A DNA stretch of 64,000 bases from JAWPMT01 sp965229785 (GTDB lineage Bacteria > Bacteroidota > Bacteroidia > Cytophagales > Cyclobacteriaceae), in assembly GCA_965229785.1 (NCBI GenBank), contig CBDDJS010000001.1, forward strand, positions 7,440,001-7,504,000, read 5' to 3'. Positions 35,258-43,671 of the stretch are shown one piece after another (positions within the stretch are counted from its first letter, which is position 1; each line of letters begins with the position of its first letter). The notes beneath the pieces were generated by a model. The model saw only the letters and a program-made list of their open reading frames with translations. It was not told where the DNA came from and searched no databases. The translations under genes were made by a program, and so were the position numbers.

Positions 35258-35890
35258 ATGCCTGGAATAATTGGAAAAAAAATTGGTATGACCAGCATTT
35301 ACAACGAGGCGGGTAAAAATATTGCCTGTACGGTCGTTGAAGCGGGACCCTGTGTCGTTACGCAAGTAAAGAATCTGGAAACTGACGGCTATAGAGCTGT
35401 GCAGCTTGCCTATGGCGAACGAAAGGAGAAAAATACACCTAAAGCGTTGAAAGGACACTTCGCTAAAGCCAAAACTACACCTAAGCAAAAAGTGGTGGAG
35501 TTTAGGAAGTTTAGAGATGAGTTCGCTGACAAGGTTGTATTAGGAAACACCATCACTGCTGAAGAGGTGTTTTCCGAAAATGATTTCGTTGATGCCATCG
35601 GTACCTCAAAAGGTAAAGGATTCCAGGGAGTTGTAAAGAGACACGGTTTCGGTGGTGTTGGTCAAAGTACGCACGGTCAGCATAACAGGTTGAGAGCACC
35701 TGGTGCGATTGGTGCATGTTCTTTCCCTGCTCGTGTTTTCAAAGGATTGAAAATGGCGGGTCGTACGGGAGGAAACAGGGTCAAAGTCTTGAACCTGAAA
35801 GTAATGAAAATTTATCCCGAGAAGAATTTGTTGCTGGTGAGTGGTTCCATTCCTGGTGCAAAAAACTCTTTCGTAATACTGGAAAAGTAA
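35258..35890 (+). CDS. rplC: 50S ribosomal protein L3
   Basis: A 210-residue early-assembly protein near the peptidyl-transferase centre. Seen are GIIGKKIGMTSIYNEAGKNI, GTSKGKGFQGVVKRHGFGG and GRTGGNRVKVLNLKV. First gene after the S10-operon promoter; rplD follows after 2 bases. Confidence 0.98.
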   Translation: MPGIIGKKIGMTSIYNEAGKNIACTVVEAGPCVVTQVKNLETDGYRAVQLAYGERKEKNTPKALKGHFAKAKTTPKQKVVEFRKFRDEFADKVVLGNTITAEEVFSENDFVDAIGTSKGKGFQGVVKRHGFGGVGQSTHGQHNRLRAPGAIGACSFPARVFKGLKMAGRTGGNRVKVLNLKVMKIYPEKNLLLVSGSIPGAKNSFVILEK

Positions 35891-35892
35891 TC

Positions 35893-36519
35893 ATGAAATT
35901 AGCAGTAATTAATTCGAACGGAGAAGATACCGGCAGAGAGATTGAGTTCAAGGACGAGATTTTTGGTATCGACCCTAATAGTCATGCAGTATACCTGGAT
36001 GTGAAGCAATACCTTGCTAATCAGCGTCAGGGAACGGCTAAGACGAAAGAAAGAAACGAAATCGCAGGATCTACACGAAAGATCAAGAAGCAAAAAGGTA
36101 CCGGTACAGCACGTGCAGGTTCTTTGAAAAACCCAATCTTCCGGGGTGGAGGAACGATCTTCGGCCCTAAACCACGTGATTTTGGCTTCAAACTCAACAA
36201 GAAAGTAAAGCGTCTTGCTCGAAAATCTGTTGTAGCACAGAAGATCAAGGACAATCAGGTGAAAGTTTTAGAGGACTTCACAATGGAAGCCCCTAAAACC
36301 AAAGAATTCGCTGGCATCTTAGACAAATTGTCCATCGGTGGTGATAAAGCGCTTTTCGTCGTAGGTACCGAGAACAAGAATGTTTCGCTTTCTAGCAGAA
36401 ATATTCCGAATGCAAAAGTGATCTCAATCGATGAGATCAATACATATGATTTGATCAATACTGACTTTCTCGTATTCTTCGAAAGTTCAGTAGAAACACT
36501 AACTAACCGGTTGAACTAA
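35893..36519 (+). CDS. rplD: 50S ribosomal protein L4
   Basis: A 208-residue protein lining the exit tunnel. The loop KKQKGTGTARAGSLKNPIFR and FGPKPRDFGFKLNKKVKRLA are typical. The frame is open further back into rplC, but ATG at 35893, two bases after the rplC stop, gives the normal L4 start MKLAVINSNGE. Confidence 0.97.
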   Translation: MKLAVINSNGEDTGREIEFKDEIFGIDPNSHAVYLDVKQYLANQRQGTAKTKERNEIAGSTRKIKKQKGTGTARAGSLKNPIFRGGGTIFGPKPRDFGFKLNKKVKRLARKSVVAQKIKDNQVKVLEDFTMEAPKTKEFAGILDKLSIGGDKALFVVGTENKNVSLSSRNIPNAKVISIDEINTYDLINTDFLVFFESSVETLTNRLN

Positions 36520-36524
36520 GAGAA

Positions 36525-36812
36525 ATGGGAGTTCTAATCAGACCACTCGTTACTGAGAAATTTTCTGCTTTGAATGAGCATGGCAAGTATGGTTTCGTAG
36601 TTGCTAAGAGCGCAAATAAAGTAGAGATCAAGAAAGAGGTCGAAAAGACCTACGGAGTAACGGTAGAGGATGTCAATACCATGATTCATCCGGGGAAAAG
36701 TAAGTCCAGATATACCAAGTCAGGCGTAATTAACGGAAGCACACCTATCTATAAGAAGGCGATTGTGAAAGTTGCTGACGGGGACATCATTGATTTTTAT
36801 AGCGAAATATAA
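36525..36812 (+). CDS. rplW: 50S ribosomal protein L23
   Basis: A 95-residue protein at the tunnel exit that docks trigger factor and SRP. Seen are LIRPLVTEKFSALNEHGKYG, VEIKKEVEKTYGVTVEDVNT and the short C-terminal strand. It lies 5 bases after rplD. Confidence 0.96.
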   Translation: MGVLIRPLVTEKFSALNEHGKYGFVVAKSANKVEIKKEVEKTYGVTVEDVNTMIHPGKSKSRYTKSGVINGSTPIYKKAIVKVADGDIIDFYSEI

Positions 36813-36818
36813 TAGATA

Positions 36819-37640
36819 ATGGCGGTTAAGAAACTAAGACCAACCACGCCGGGTCAGCGATTTAGGATAGCTCCTGTCTTTGATGACGTAACATCGGACA
36901 AACCAGAGAAGTCGCTGATCAGATCGCATAAAAGCAAGGGGGGTAGGAATAATCAAGGGAGAATGACGGTTCGCAATGTAGGCGGCGGTCATAAGAAGAA
37001 ACTTAGAGAGATTGACTTCAAAAGAAATAAAGAAGGCATCCCTGCTACAGTTCACTCTATTGAGTATGATCCGGGACGTACAGCTCGAATCGCCCTACTT
37101 CATTATGCGGACGGTGAGAAAAGATACATCCTGGCTCCTAATGGCCTGGAAGTAGGCACCAAATTGCTTTCGGGACCAAAAGCTGCTCCTGAACTGGGAA
37201 ATGCATTGCCTCTTGGAAATATTCCTTTGGGTACGATCATCCACAATATCGAGTTGAAGCCTGGTAAAGGTGGAGCCATGGCACGAAGTGCAGGTTCTTA
37301 TGCTCAGATTGTGGCGAGAGAAGGTAAATATGCTACACTCAAATTGCCTTCAGGTGAAATGAGGATGGTATTGATCACTTGCTACGCTACCATTGGTACG
37401 GTTAGCAATACGGATCATATGAACGTAAGACTGGGTAAAGCCGGACGAAACAGATGGCTTGGAAAACGTCCTCGAGTAAGAGGTGTTGCAATGAACCCTG
37501 TTGATCACCCAATGGGTGGTGGTGAAGGACGTTCATCCGGAGGTCACCCAAGATCTCGAAACGGCAGATACGCGAAAGGGGAGAAAACCCGTAAGCCGAA
37601 CAAGTACTCAGATAAATTCATTGTAAGCAAAAGGAAATAA
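36819..37640 (+). CDS. rplB: 50S ribosomal protein L2
   Basis: A 273-residue protein essential for subunit joining and peptidyl transfer. Seen are KSKGGRNNQGRMTVRNVGGG, YDPGRTARIALLHYADGEKR, and near the end VDHPMGGGEGRSSGGHP with the conserved His. The stop and the rpsS start share an A (TAATG). Confidence 0.98.
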   Translation: MAVKKLRPTTPGQRFRIAPVFDDVTSDKPEKSLIRSHKSKGGRNNQGRMTVRNVGGGHKKKLREIDFKRNKEGIPATVHSIEYDPGRTARIALLHYADGEKRYILAPNGLEVGTKLLSGPKAAPELGNALPLGNIPLGTIIHNIELKPGKGGAMARSAGSYAQIVAREGKYATLKLPSGEMRMVLITCYATIGTVSNTDHMNVRLGKAGRNRWLGKRPRVRGVAMNPVDHPMGGGEGRSSGGHPRSRNGRYAKGEKTRKPNKYSDKFIVSKRK

Positions 37641-37918
37641 TGGCAAGATCGCTTAAAAAGGGACCCTACATAGATTTCAGACTGGAGAAGAAAGTTGATG
37701 CCATCAACGAGTCTGGAAAAAAGACTGTCATCAAGACATGGTCTAGGAGATCTATGATCTCTCCTGATTTCGTAGGTCATACGTTTGCTGTTCACAATGG
37801 CAATAAGTTTATCCCTGTTTTCATCACAGAAAACATGGTAGGTCACAAGCTCGGTGAGTTTGCGCCAACCAGAAACTTTAGGGGTCACATTGCCAAAAAA
37901 GATAAAGGTAGAAGATAA
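37640..37918 (+). CDS. rpsS: 30S ribosomal protein S19
   Basis: A 92-residue protein of the 30S head. Seen are MARSLKKGPYIDFRLEKKVD, KTWSRRSMISPDFVGHTFAV and FAPTRNFRGH. It overlaps rplB and rplV by one base each through TAATG junctions. Confidence 0.98.
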   Translation: MARSLKKGPYIDFRLEKKVDAINESGKKTVIKTWSRRSMISPDFVGHTFAVHNGNKFIPVFITENMVGHKLGEFAPTRNFRGHIAKKDKGRR

Positions 37919-38400
37919 TGGAAGCTACTGAACAGACCAAAGTCAAGAAGTCTGTAAGAATCAGACTTGAGAAAGAAGCTCAGAAAGAGTGGAAAGAAGC
38001 CAATGCGGGTAAACTTGGTGATGTAAAAGCGTCATTAAGAAATATCCCCACTGCTCCGCGAAAGATGAGATTGGTAGCTGACATGATCCGTGGCGAGCGG
38101 GTGAATGTAGCATTGAACATTTTGAAGTTCGATCACAAGCATGCATCCAATACCTTGGAGAAACTTCTTTTGACTGCCATTGCCGACTGGCAACAACAGA
38201 ATGAAGGAGTGAAAATCGAAGAAGCTGACCTTTACGTGAAAGAGATCTTCGTAGACAGTGCACGAATTTTGAAAAGGCTTAGAACTGCTCCTCAGGGACG
38301 AGCTCATCGTATCCGTAAAAGATCCAATCACATCACGATCGTGGTGGCAGATCGAAACGCGGAAAACAGTACAATTTCAAACGAAAACGAAAACGAGTAA
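37918..38400 (+). CDS. rplV: 50S ribosomal protein L22 with N-terminal extension
   Basis: A 160-residue L22, which has a beta-hairpin lining the exit tunnel. The core SLRNIPTAPRKMRLVADMIR begins only at about residue 40. The preceding 39 residues are charged (KKSVRIRLEKEAQKEWKEAN) and not part of the usual 110-residue protein. The extension is coded in the same frame from a TAATG junction with rpsS, so the start looks real. The C terminus has APQGRAHRIRKRSNHITIVV. Confidence 0.96.
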   Translation: MEATEQTKVKKSVRIRLEKEAQKEWKEANAGKLGDVKASLRNIPTAPRKMRLVADMIRGERVNVALNILKFDHKHASNTLEKLLLTAIADWQQQNEGVKIEEADLYVKEIFVDSARILKRLRTAPQGRAHRIRKRSNHITIVVADRNAENSTISNENENE

Positions 38401-38403
38401 ACG

Positions 38404-39132
38404 ATGGGACAAAAGGTAAACCCTGTAGGATTTAGATTAGGTATCGTCAAAGGATGGGACTCTAACTGGTTCGGCGGAAAAGACTTTTCCGACAAAATCG
38501 TTGAAGACCATAAGATACGAGAGTACATCAAGGCAAGGATTCCAAAAGGTGGTATTTCAAAAGTTGTCATTGAGCGTACTTTGAAAAGAATCACCCTTAC
38601 CATTCATACGGCCCGACCGGGTGTTGTAATTGGTAAAGGGGGAGCAGAAGTAGATAAGATCAAAGAAGAGTTGAAGAAGATCACGGGAAAAGACCTGCAG
38701 ATCAACATCTTCGAGATCAAACGACCTGAGTTGGACGCGGTATTGGTAGGTGAGTCTATCGCCCAGCAATTGCGAGCCAGAATCTCTTATCGTAGAGCGA
38801 TGAAACAAGCCATTGCCTCTTCTATGAGAGTCGGTGCTCAAGGTATCAAGATCAAATGTTCCGGTCGTCTCGGTGGAGCTGAGATGGCAAGAACTGAGCA
38901 GTACAAAGAAGGCAGAATTCCATTGCATACTTTGAGAGCTGATATTGACTATGCTGTATCTGAAGCACAGACAGTATACGGAAAGATCGGTATCAAAGTG
39001 TGGATTTTTAAAGGAGAGGTATTCGGTAAGAGAGATCTTTCTCCTAATGTTGGAATGGGTAATAACAGCAACTCTGGCGGGCCCGGAGCTTCTCGTAGAA
39101 GAAGAGGTGACGGACCTAAAAGGAAGCGATAA
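38404..39132 (+). CDS. rpsC: 30S ribosomal protein S3
   Basis: A 242-residue protein at the mRNA entry site with a KH domain (ARPGVVIGKGGAEVDKIKEE). The start MGQKVNPVGFRLGIVKGWDS is universal. The C-terminal tail is Gly/Ser/Arg-rich (NNSNSGGPGASRRRRG). Part of the rplV-rpsC-rplP run. Confidence 0.98.
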   Translation: MGQKVNPVGFRLGIVKGWDSNWFGGKDFSDKIVEDHKIREYIKARIPKGGISKVVIERTLKRITLTIHTARPGVVIGKGGAEVDKIKEELKKITGKDLQINIFEIKRPELDAVLVGESIAQQLRARISYRRAMKQAIASSMRVGAQGIKIKCSGRLGGAEMARTEQYKEGRIPLHTLRADIDYAVSEAQTVYGKIGIKVWIFKGEVFGKRDLSPNVGMGNNSNSGGPGASRRRRGDGPKRKR

Positions 39133-39151
39133 CAGACGAAAAGTTTAGGAA

Positions 39152-39571
39152 ATGTTACAGCCTAAAAGAACAAAATTTAGAAAAAAGCAAAAAGGCCGCG
39201 TTAAAGGTCTTGCGCAAAGAGGTCATACATTGGCATTCGGAACTTTCGGTATCAAGTCTTTGGAGCCAGGTTGGATTACCAGCCGGCAGATTGAGGCAGC
39301 TCGTATCGCGATGACCAGAGCCATGAAAAGGGAAGGGCAAGTTTGGATTCGAATTTTCCCTGACAAACCAGTAACCAAAAAGCCTGCTGAAGTAAGGATG
39401 GGTAAAGGTAAAGGAGCTCCAGAATACTGGGTAGCTACTGTAAAGCCAGGTACCATCTTGTTCGAAGCATCAGGAGTAAGTGTAGAGCTTGCAAACGAAG
39501 CCTTGAGACTTGCGGCTCAAAAGTTACCTATCAGTACAAAGTTTGTTGTCCGTAGAGATTATCAAGGATGA
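39152..39571 (+). CDS. rplP: 50S ribosomal protein L16
   Basis: A 139-residue protein that helps place tRNA in the A site. Seen are MLQPKRTKFRKKQKGRVKGL, LEPGWITSRQIEAARIAMTR and MGKGKGAPEYWVATVKPG. Its stop overlaps the rpmC start by 4 bases (ATGA). Confidence 0.98.
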   Translation: MLQPKRTKFRKKQKGRVKGLAQRGHTLAFGTFGIKSLEPGWITSRQIEAARIAMTRAMKREGQVWIRIFPDKPVTKKPAEVRMGKGKGAPEYWVATVKPGTILFEASGVSVELANEALRLAAQKLPISTKFVVRRDYQG

Positions 39572-39768
39572 AAAATTCTGAAATTAGAGCATTAACTCTT
39601 GAAGAACTCCAGAACAAAGTGGTTGTGGAGCAAGAGAATTATAATAAGCTAAAGTTTGCACATGCAGTGACTCCCATTGAGAATCCCATGAAGATCAGAG
39701 AGTCAAGAAGGCTGATCGCAAGGTTGCAGACTGAATTGTCCAATAAGAAAAATCAACAAGCGGATTGA
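39568..39768 (+). CDS. rpmC: 50S ribosomal protein L29
   Basis: A 66-residue two-helix protein at the exit tunnel. Seen are MKNSEIRALTLEELQNKVVV and PMKIRESRRLIARLQTEL. It overlaps rplP by 4 bases and rpsQ by 1. Confidence 0.96.
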   Translation: MKNSEIRALTLEELQNKVVVEQENYNKLKFAHAVTPIENPMKIRESRRLIARLQTELSNKKNQQAD

Positions 39769-40022
39769 TGGAAAGAAATCTAAGAAAAGAACGAGTTGGG
39801 CAGGTGGTTAGCAACAAGATGCAAAAAACCATTACTGTGACGGTGGAAAGAAGAGAGAAGCATCCTATTTACGGGAAATTCATTCGAAAAACCTCGAAAC
39901 TTACTGCCCACGACGAGAACAACGACTGTAACATTGGAGATACAGTTCGACTTATGGAAACTCGACCTTTGAGTAAAAACAAAAGGTGGAGATTGGTAGA
40001 AATCATTGAAAGAGCGAAGTAA
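39768..40022 (+). CDS. rpsQ: 30S ribosomal protein S17
   Basis: An 84-residue OB-fold protein that binds 16S rRNA. Seen are RKERVGQVVSNKMQKTITVT, YGKFIRKTSKLTAHDE and GDTVRLMETRPLSKNKRWRL. ATG at 39768 overlaps the rpmC stop; a TTG one codon earlier is less likely. Confidence 0.97.
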   Translation: MERNLRKERVGQVVSNKMQKTITVTVERREKHPIYGKFIRKTSKLTAHDENNDCNIGDTVRLMETRPLSKNKRWRLVEIIERAK

Positions 40023-40390
40023 TGATCCAGCAAGAATCAAGATTAAGTGTAGCGGATAACTCCGGAGCAAAAGAGGTTCTCTGCATCAGGGTACTTGGTG
40101 GTACCAAGAAAAGATATGCTTCTATCGGTGATACGATAGTAGTATCTGTAAAGTCAGCGTCTTCTTCCAGTTCACTGAAGAAAGGAACTGTCTCGAAAGC
40201 AGTGGTCGTTCGAACGAAGAAAGAAATTCGTCGTAAGGATGGGTCTTACATCCGCTTTGATGATAATGCAGCTGTTTTGCTTAACACAAACAACGAGCCA
40301 AGAGGAACGAGGATCTTCGGCCCTGTAGCCCGTGAGTTAAGAGAAAAGCAGTTTATGAAAATTGTTTCACTGGCACCTGAAGTACTTTAA
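40022..40390 (+). CDS. rplN: 50S ribosomal protein L14
   Basis: A 122-residue protein at the subunit interface and the docking site of RsfS, which is coded at 6353-6727. Seen are MIQQESRLSVADNSGAKEVL, VVVRTKKEIRRKDGSYIRFD and GTRIFGPVARELR. Joined to rpsQ by TAATG. Confidence 0.98.
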   Translation: MIQQESRLSVADNSGAKEVLCIRVLGGTKKRYASIGDTIVVSVKSASSSSSLKKGTVSKAVVVRTKKEIRRKDGSYIRFDDNAAVLLNTNNEPRGTRIFGPVARELREKQFMKIVSLAPEVL

Positions 40391-40393
40391 ACG

Positions 40394-40735
40394 ATGGGAC
40401 AAGTAAAAACACACATCCGAAAAGGCGATACGGTAAAAGTGATCGCCGGGAATGATAAAGGCTCTACGGGAAAAGTCCTCGAGATCTTCTTGGGCAAGAA
40501 CAGAGCTATCGTTGAAGGAGTGAACATGGTAACCAAGCATGTTAAGCCCTCTGCGAACAACCCTGAAGGAGGTATTCAAAATACAGAAGCAGCAGTGCAC
40601 ATCAGTAACCTGATGGTGGTTGACCCTTCTACTGGCGAGCCTACCAGAATTGGTAGAAAGCTAAATGATGATGGAAAGCTGCAGCGCTATGCTAAGAAAT
40701 CCGGACAATTTATATCTGTTTCTGACAATGGCTAA
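40394..40735 (+). CDS. rplX: 50S ribosomal protein L24
   Basis: A 113-residue assembly initiator with a KOW motif (HIRKGDTVKVIAGNDKGSTG). Seen also are GVNMVTKHVKPSANNPEGGI and VHISNLMVVDP. Its last 8 bases overlap the start of rplE. Confidence 0.97.
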   Translation: MGQVKTHIRKGDTVKVIAGNDKGSTGKVLEIFLGKNRAIVEGVNMVTKHVKPSANNPEGGIQNTEAAVHISNLMVVDPSTGEPTRIGRKLNDDGKLQRYAKKSGQFISVSDNG

Positions 40736-41291
40736 TCCAAGATTAAAAGATATGTATCTGTCGGAGATCGTTCCGGCATTGAAAGATAAGTTTCAATACA
40801 AATCTGTGATGCAGGTTCCCAAGATCGAGAAAATCGCGATCAACAAGGGAATAGGTGCTGCAGTGGCAGATAAGAAATTGATAGACGTTGGGGTTGACGA
40901 ACTGACTTTGATTTCAGGTCAGAAAGCTGTCCCTACTAAAGCTAAGAAATCCGTCTCTAACTTTAAGTTGAGAGAAGGAATGCCTATCGGTGCAAGAGTT
41001 ACCCTTCGAGGAGATCGCATGTACGAATTCCTTGACAGATTGATGACTGTCGCACTTCCCCGGGTAAGAGACTTCCGGGGTATCAAAGAAAAAGGTTTCG
41101 ATGGCCGAGGAAACTATACTTTAGGTGTAGAAGAGCAAATCATTTTCCCGGAGATCAGTATTGACAAGGTAAACCGTATCTCAGGTATGGACATCACATT
41201 CGTCACGAGTGCGGGTTCAGATGAAGAGAGCCTGGCCTTGTTGCGAGCATTCGGAATGCCTTTTGTCAATAAAAACCAGAATCAAGATTAA
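40728..41291 (+). CDS. rplE: 50S ribosomal protein L5
   Basis: A 187-residue protein binding 5S rRNA. The start MANPRLKDMYLSEIVPALKD at 40728 is chosen, since the frame is open upstream only inside rplX. Seen are SVMQVPKIEKIAINKGIG, RDFRGIKEKGFDGRGNYTLG and EEQIIFPEISIDKV. The 8-base overlap with rplX implies coupled translation. Confidence 0.97.
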   Translation: MANPRLKDMYLSEIVPALKDKFQYKSVMQVPKIEKIAINKGIGAAVADKKLIDVGVDELTLISGQKAVPTKAKKSVSNFKLREGMPIGARVTLRGDRMYEFLDRLMTVALPRVRDFRGIKEKGFDGRGNYTLGVEEQIIFPEISIDKVNRISGMDITFVTSAGSDEESLALLRAFGMPFVNKNQNQD

Positions 41292-41294
41292 GCC

Positions 41295-41564
41295 ATGGCC
41301 AGAGAAGCAGTAAAAGCCAGAGAAAGAAAAAGAGAAAAGCTAGTTGCTCGTTATGCTGCAAAGCGTAAAGCTTTGAAAGAGGCGGGTGACTATGAAGGTC
41401 TGGACAAACTTCCAAGAAACTCTTCAAAAGTAAGATTGCACAACCGATGCAAGCTTACCGGTAGACCGAAGGGTTACATGAGAAAGTTTGGAATTTCCAG
41501 GGTTACCTTCAGAGAAATGGCGTCCGAGGGCAAGATCCCAGGGGTGACCAAGGCAAGCTGGTAA
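41295..41564 (+). CDS. rpsN: 30S ribosomal protein S14 (zinc-free form)
   Basis: An 89-residue S14. The core is RNSSKVRLHNRCKLTGRPKG followed by FGISRVTFREMASEGKIPGV. It has one Cys and no CxxC pair, so it is the long zinc-independent form. The last gene before the spc-type promoter. Confidence 0.97.
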   Translation: MAREAVKARERKREKLVARYAAKRKALKEAGDYEGLDKLPRNSSKVRLHNRCKLTGRPKGYMRKFGISRVTFREMASEGKIPGVTKASW

Positions 41565-41580
41565 ACTTTTTTACTTTTTC

Positions 41581-41611
41581 TTTCCAATAAAATTATCAAT
41601 AACTAACTTTG
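41581..41611 (+). promoter_or_regulatory. Promoter of rpsH and the spc/alpha operons
   Basis: TTTC (41581-41584) stands in for TTTG, followed by a 19-base spacer and TAACTTTG (41604-41611). The start region CACCCCTTTTTGAGGGGC folds into a CCCC-GGGG hairpin at 41614-41628. The gap between rpsN and rpsH is 78 bases. Confidence 0.7.
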
Positions 41612-41642
41612 CACCCCTTTTTGAGGGGCAAAAGAAAATATT

Positions 41643-42041
41643 ATGGTAACAGATCCCATAGGAGACTACTTGACAAGGCTGAGAAATGCCATAAAAGCGA
41701 ACCATCGCGTGGTTGAGGTCCCTGCTTCAAATTTGAAGAAGGAGATCAGCCGTGTACTTCGTGACAAGGGTTATATCCAAAACTTTAAAGTGGAGGACGA
41801 TGGAAAACAAGGGGTAATCAAAATTGCCTTACGTTATAATCCTCAAACGAAACAATCTGCGATCACTAAGTTGCAGAGAATCAGTACACCTGGTCTTAGA
41901 AAATACGCCAATGCAAACGAATTGCCACGCGTATTGAATGGTTTAGGTATAGCGGTTTTGTCTACTTCGAAAGGAGTACTTTCTGACAAGGAAGCTAGAC
42001 GTGAACATGTGGGTGGTGAAGTTCTCTGTTACGTTTATTAA
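41643..42041 (+). CDS. rpsH: 30S ribosomal protein S8
   Basis: A 132-residue protein binding the central 16S domain. Seen are TDPIGDYLTRLRNAIKANHR, VPASNLKKEISRVLRDKGYI and VLSTSKGVLSDKEAR. First gene after an internal promoter. Confidence 0.98.
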   Translation: MVTDPIGDYLTRLRNAIKANHRVVEVPASNLKKEISRVLRDKGYIQNFKVEDDGKQGVIKIALRYNPQTKQSAITKLQRISTPGLRKYANANELPRVLNGLGIAVLSTSKGVLSDKEARREHVGGEVLCYVY

Positions 42042-42050
42042 TCAATAGTC

Positions 42051-42602
42051 ATGTCAAGGATAGGAAAAGCACCCGTAAATATACCCGCTGGCGTCACCGT
42101 TGACATCAAAGGTGGTAACGTAAGCGTAAAGGGCCCTAAAGGTGAATTAAGCCAGGACATTGGCGTTGAGATCACTGCCAGTGTTGAAGATGGTAAAGTA
42201 GTTGTCGCAAGACCTACTGAACAAAAAAGACATAAGGCACTTCATGGCCTGTATCGTTCTTTGATCAATAACATGGTCGAAGGTGTAAGCAACGGATACA
42301 AAAAGGACCTTGAATTAGTAGGTGTTGGATACAAGGCCGCTATACAGGGTAATGTATTGGAGTTGAACCTCGGATACTCTCACAGTATATATATGGCGGT
42401 TCCACCTGAAGTAAAAGCTACGGCGGTTACTGAAAAAGGTAAGAACCCTGTCGTATCGTTAGAGGGAGCGGATAAACAATTGGTTGGCCAAATGGCAGCT
42501 AAGTTGAGATCTCTCAGAAAGATCGAACCTTACAAAGGAAAAGGTATTCGATTCGTTGGTGAGCAAATTAGAAGGAAAGCAGGTAAAACTGCAGCTAAAT
42601 AA
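42051..42602 (+). CDS. rplF: 50S ribosomal protein L6
   Basis: A 183-residue protein near the factor-binding site. Seen are MSRIGKAPVNIPAGVTVDIK, VKGPKGELSQDI, GVGYKAAIQGNVLELNLGYS and PYKGKGIRFVGEQIRRKAGK. Confidence 0.98.
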   Translation: MSRIGKAPVNIPAGVTVDIKGGNVSVKGPKGELSQDIGVEITASVEDGKVVVARPTEQKRHKALHGLYRSLINNMVEGVSNGYKKDLELVGVGYKAAIQGNVLELNLGYSHSIYMAVPPEVKATAVTEKGKNPVVSLEGADKQLVGQMAAKLRSLRKIEPYKGKGIRFVGEQIRRKAGKTAAK

Positions 42603-42611
42603 TCTTAAGAG

Positions 42612-42959
42612 ATGGCAATTTCTAAAACTGAAAGAAGAACGCGGATTAAAAGAGGTATCAGAGCTAAAATCTCTGGCACTGCAGCAATTCCAAGAATCTC
42701 AGTTTTTAAAAGTAATAAGGCGATTTACGCACAGATCATTGATGACGTAACGGGTACTACCCTTACTTCTTCTTCCTCGGTTGAGATCGGGAAGACAGGA
42801 GTGAACATTGAAGTATCCAAAGAGGTTGGAAAAGCCCTTGCTGAGAAAGCAAAAGGTGCTAACGTGGAGAAAGTTGTTTTTGATCGTAATGGATATCCTT
42901 ATCACGGAAAAATTAAAGCATTGGCTGACGGAGCACGTGAAGGAGGCCTAAAATTCTAA
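42612..42959 (+). CDS. rplR: 50S ribosomal protein L18
   Basis: A 115-residue 5S rRNA-binding protein. Seen are RRTRIKRGIRAKISGTAAIP, RISVFKSNKAIYAQIIDD and FDRNGYPYHGKIKALADGAR. Confidence 0.97.
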   Translation: MAISKTERRTRIKRGIRAKISGTAAIPRISVFKSNKAIYAQIIDDVTGTTLTSSSSVEIGKTGVNIEVSKEVGKALAEKAKGANVEKVVFDRNGYPYHGKIKALADGAREGGLKF

Positions 42960-42966
42960 GTCGGAT

Positions 42967-43485
42967 ATGTCGAAAAGCAACATAAAAGCCGTGAAGGCGA
43001 GTGAGATTGACCTTAAAGAGAAGGTTGTAGCAATCAAGCGAGTAGCAAAAGTTGTAAAAGGAGGTCGAAGATTTAGTTTCTCTGCTATTGTAGTGGTCGG
43101 TGACGGTCACGGAGTAGTAGGATACGGACTTGGTAAAGCCAATGAGGTAACTGATGCGATCACAAAAGGTATCGACGATGCTAAGAAAAACCTGGTAAGG
43201 GTGCCTGTATTGAAAGGTACGGTTCCTCACGAGGCGCTTGGTAAGTTCGGTGGTGGGCTCGTATTATTGAAGCCTGCTTCTGCGGGTACCGGTGTAATTG
43301 CAGGTGGTGCGATGCGTGCTGTACTGGAGAGCGCTGGTATTCATGATGTACTTGCAAAATCGAAAGGTTCTTCAAATCCACACAATGTGGTAAAAGCAAC
43401 TTTCGACGCGTTGAACAGGATGAGAGATCCCTGGTCTGTAGCGAAGCAAAGAGGTGTTACACTTGATAAAGTTTTTAACGGGTAA
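42967..43485 (+). CDS. rpsE: 30S ribosomal protein S5
   Basis: A 172-residue decoding-fidelity protein. Seen are VVKGGRRFSFSAIVVVGDGH, GLGKANEVTDAITKGIDDAK, and PASAGTGVIAGGAMRAVLES. The spectinomycin loop (VKGGRRFSF) is of the ordinary type. Confidence 0.98.
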   Translation: MSKSNIKAVKASEIDLKEKVVAIKRVAKVVKGGRRFSFSAIVVVGDGHGVVGYGLGKANEVTDAITKGIDDAKKNLVRVPVLKGTVPHEALGKFGGGLVLLKPASAGTGVIAGGAMRAVLESAGIHDVLAKSKGSSNPHNVVKATFDALNRMRDPWSVAKQRGVTLDKVFNG

Positions 43486-43490
43486 GAGTT

Positions 43491-43670
43491 ATGGCGAAAG
43501 TAGCAATTACACAAGTGCGTAGCACGATCAAGCGTCCTACTAACCAAAGACGTACTATTCAAGCTTTAGGACTGGGTAAAATTAACCGGACCGTAGAAAA
43601 AGAATTAAATCCTCAGATTCAGGGGATGATTGATACAGTAGCTCACCTCATTGAGGTAAAAGAACTATAA
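43491..43670 (+). CDS. rpmD: 50S ribosomal protein L30
   Basis: A 59-residue protein starting MAKVAITQVRSTIKRPTNQ and ending HLIEVKEL. The central segment RRTIQALGLGKINRTVEKE is the L30 signature. It fits between rpsE (5 bases) and rplO (1 base), the conserved place. Confidence 0.96.
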   Translation: MAKVAITQVRSTIKRPTNQRRTIQALGLGKINRTVEKELNPQIQGMIDTVAHLIEVKEL

Positions 43671-43671
43671 G

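Noticed and set aside
35716..35892. Possible 59-residue N-terminal extension of L4
   Set aside because: It overlaps the 3' end of rplC out of frame. L4 has its normal start at 35893.
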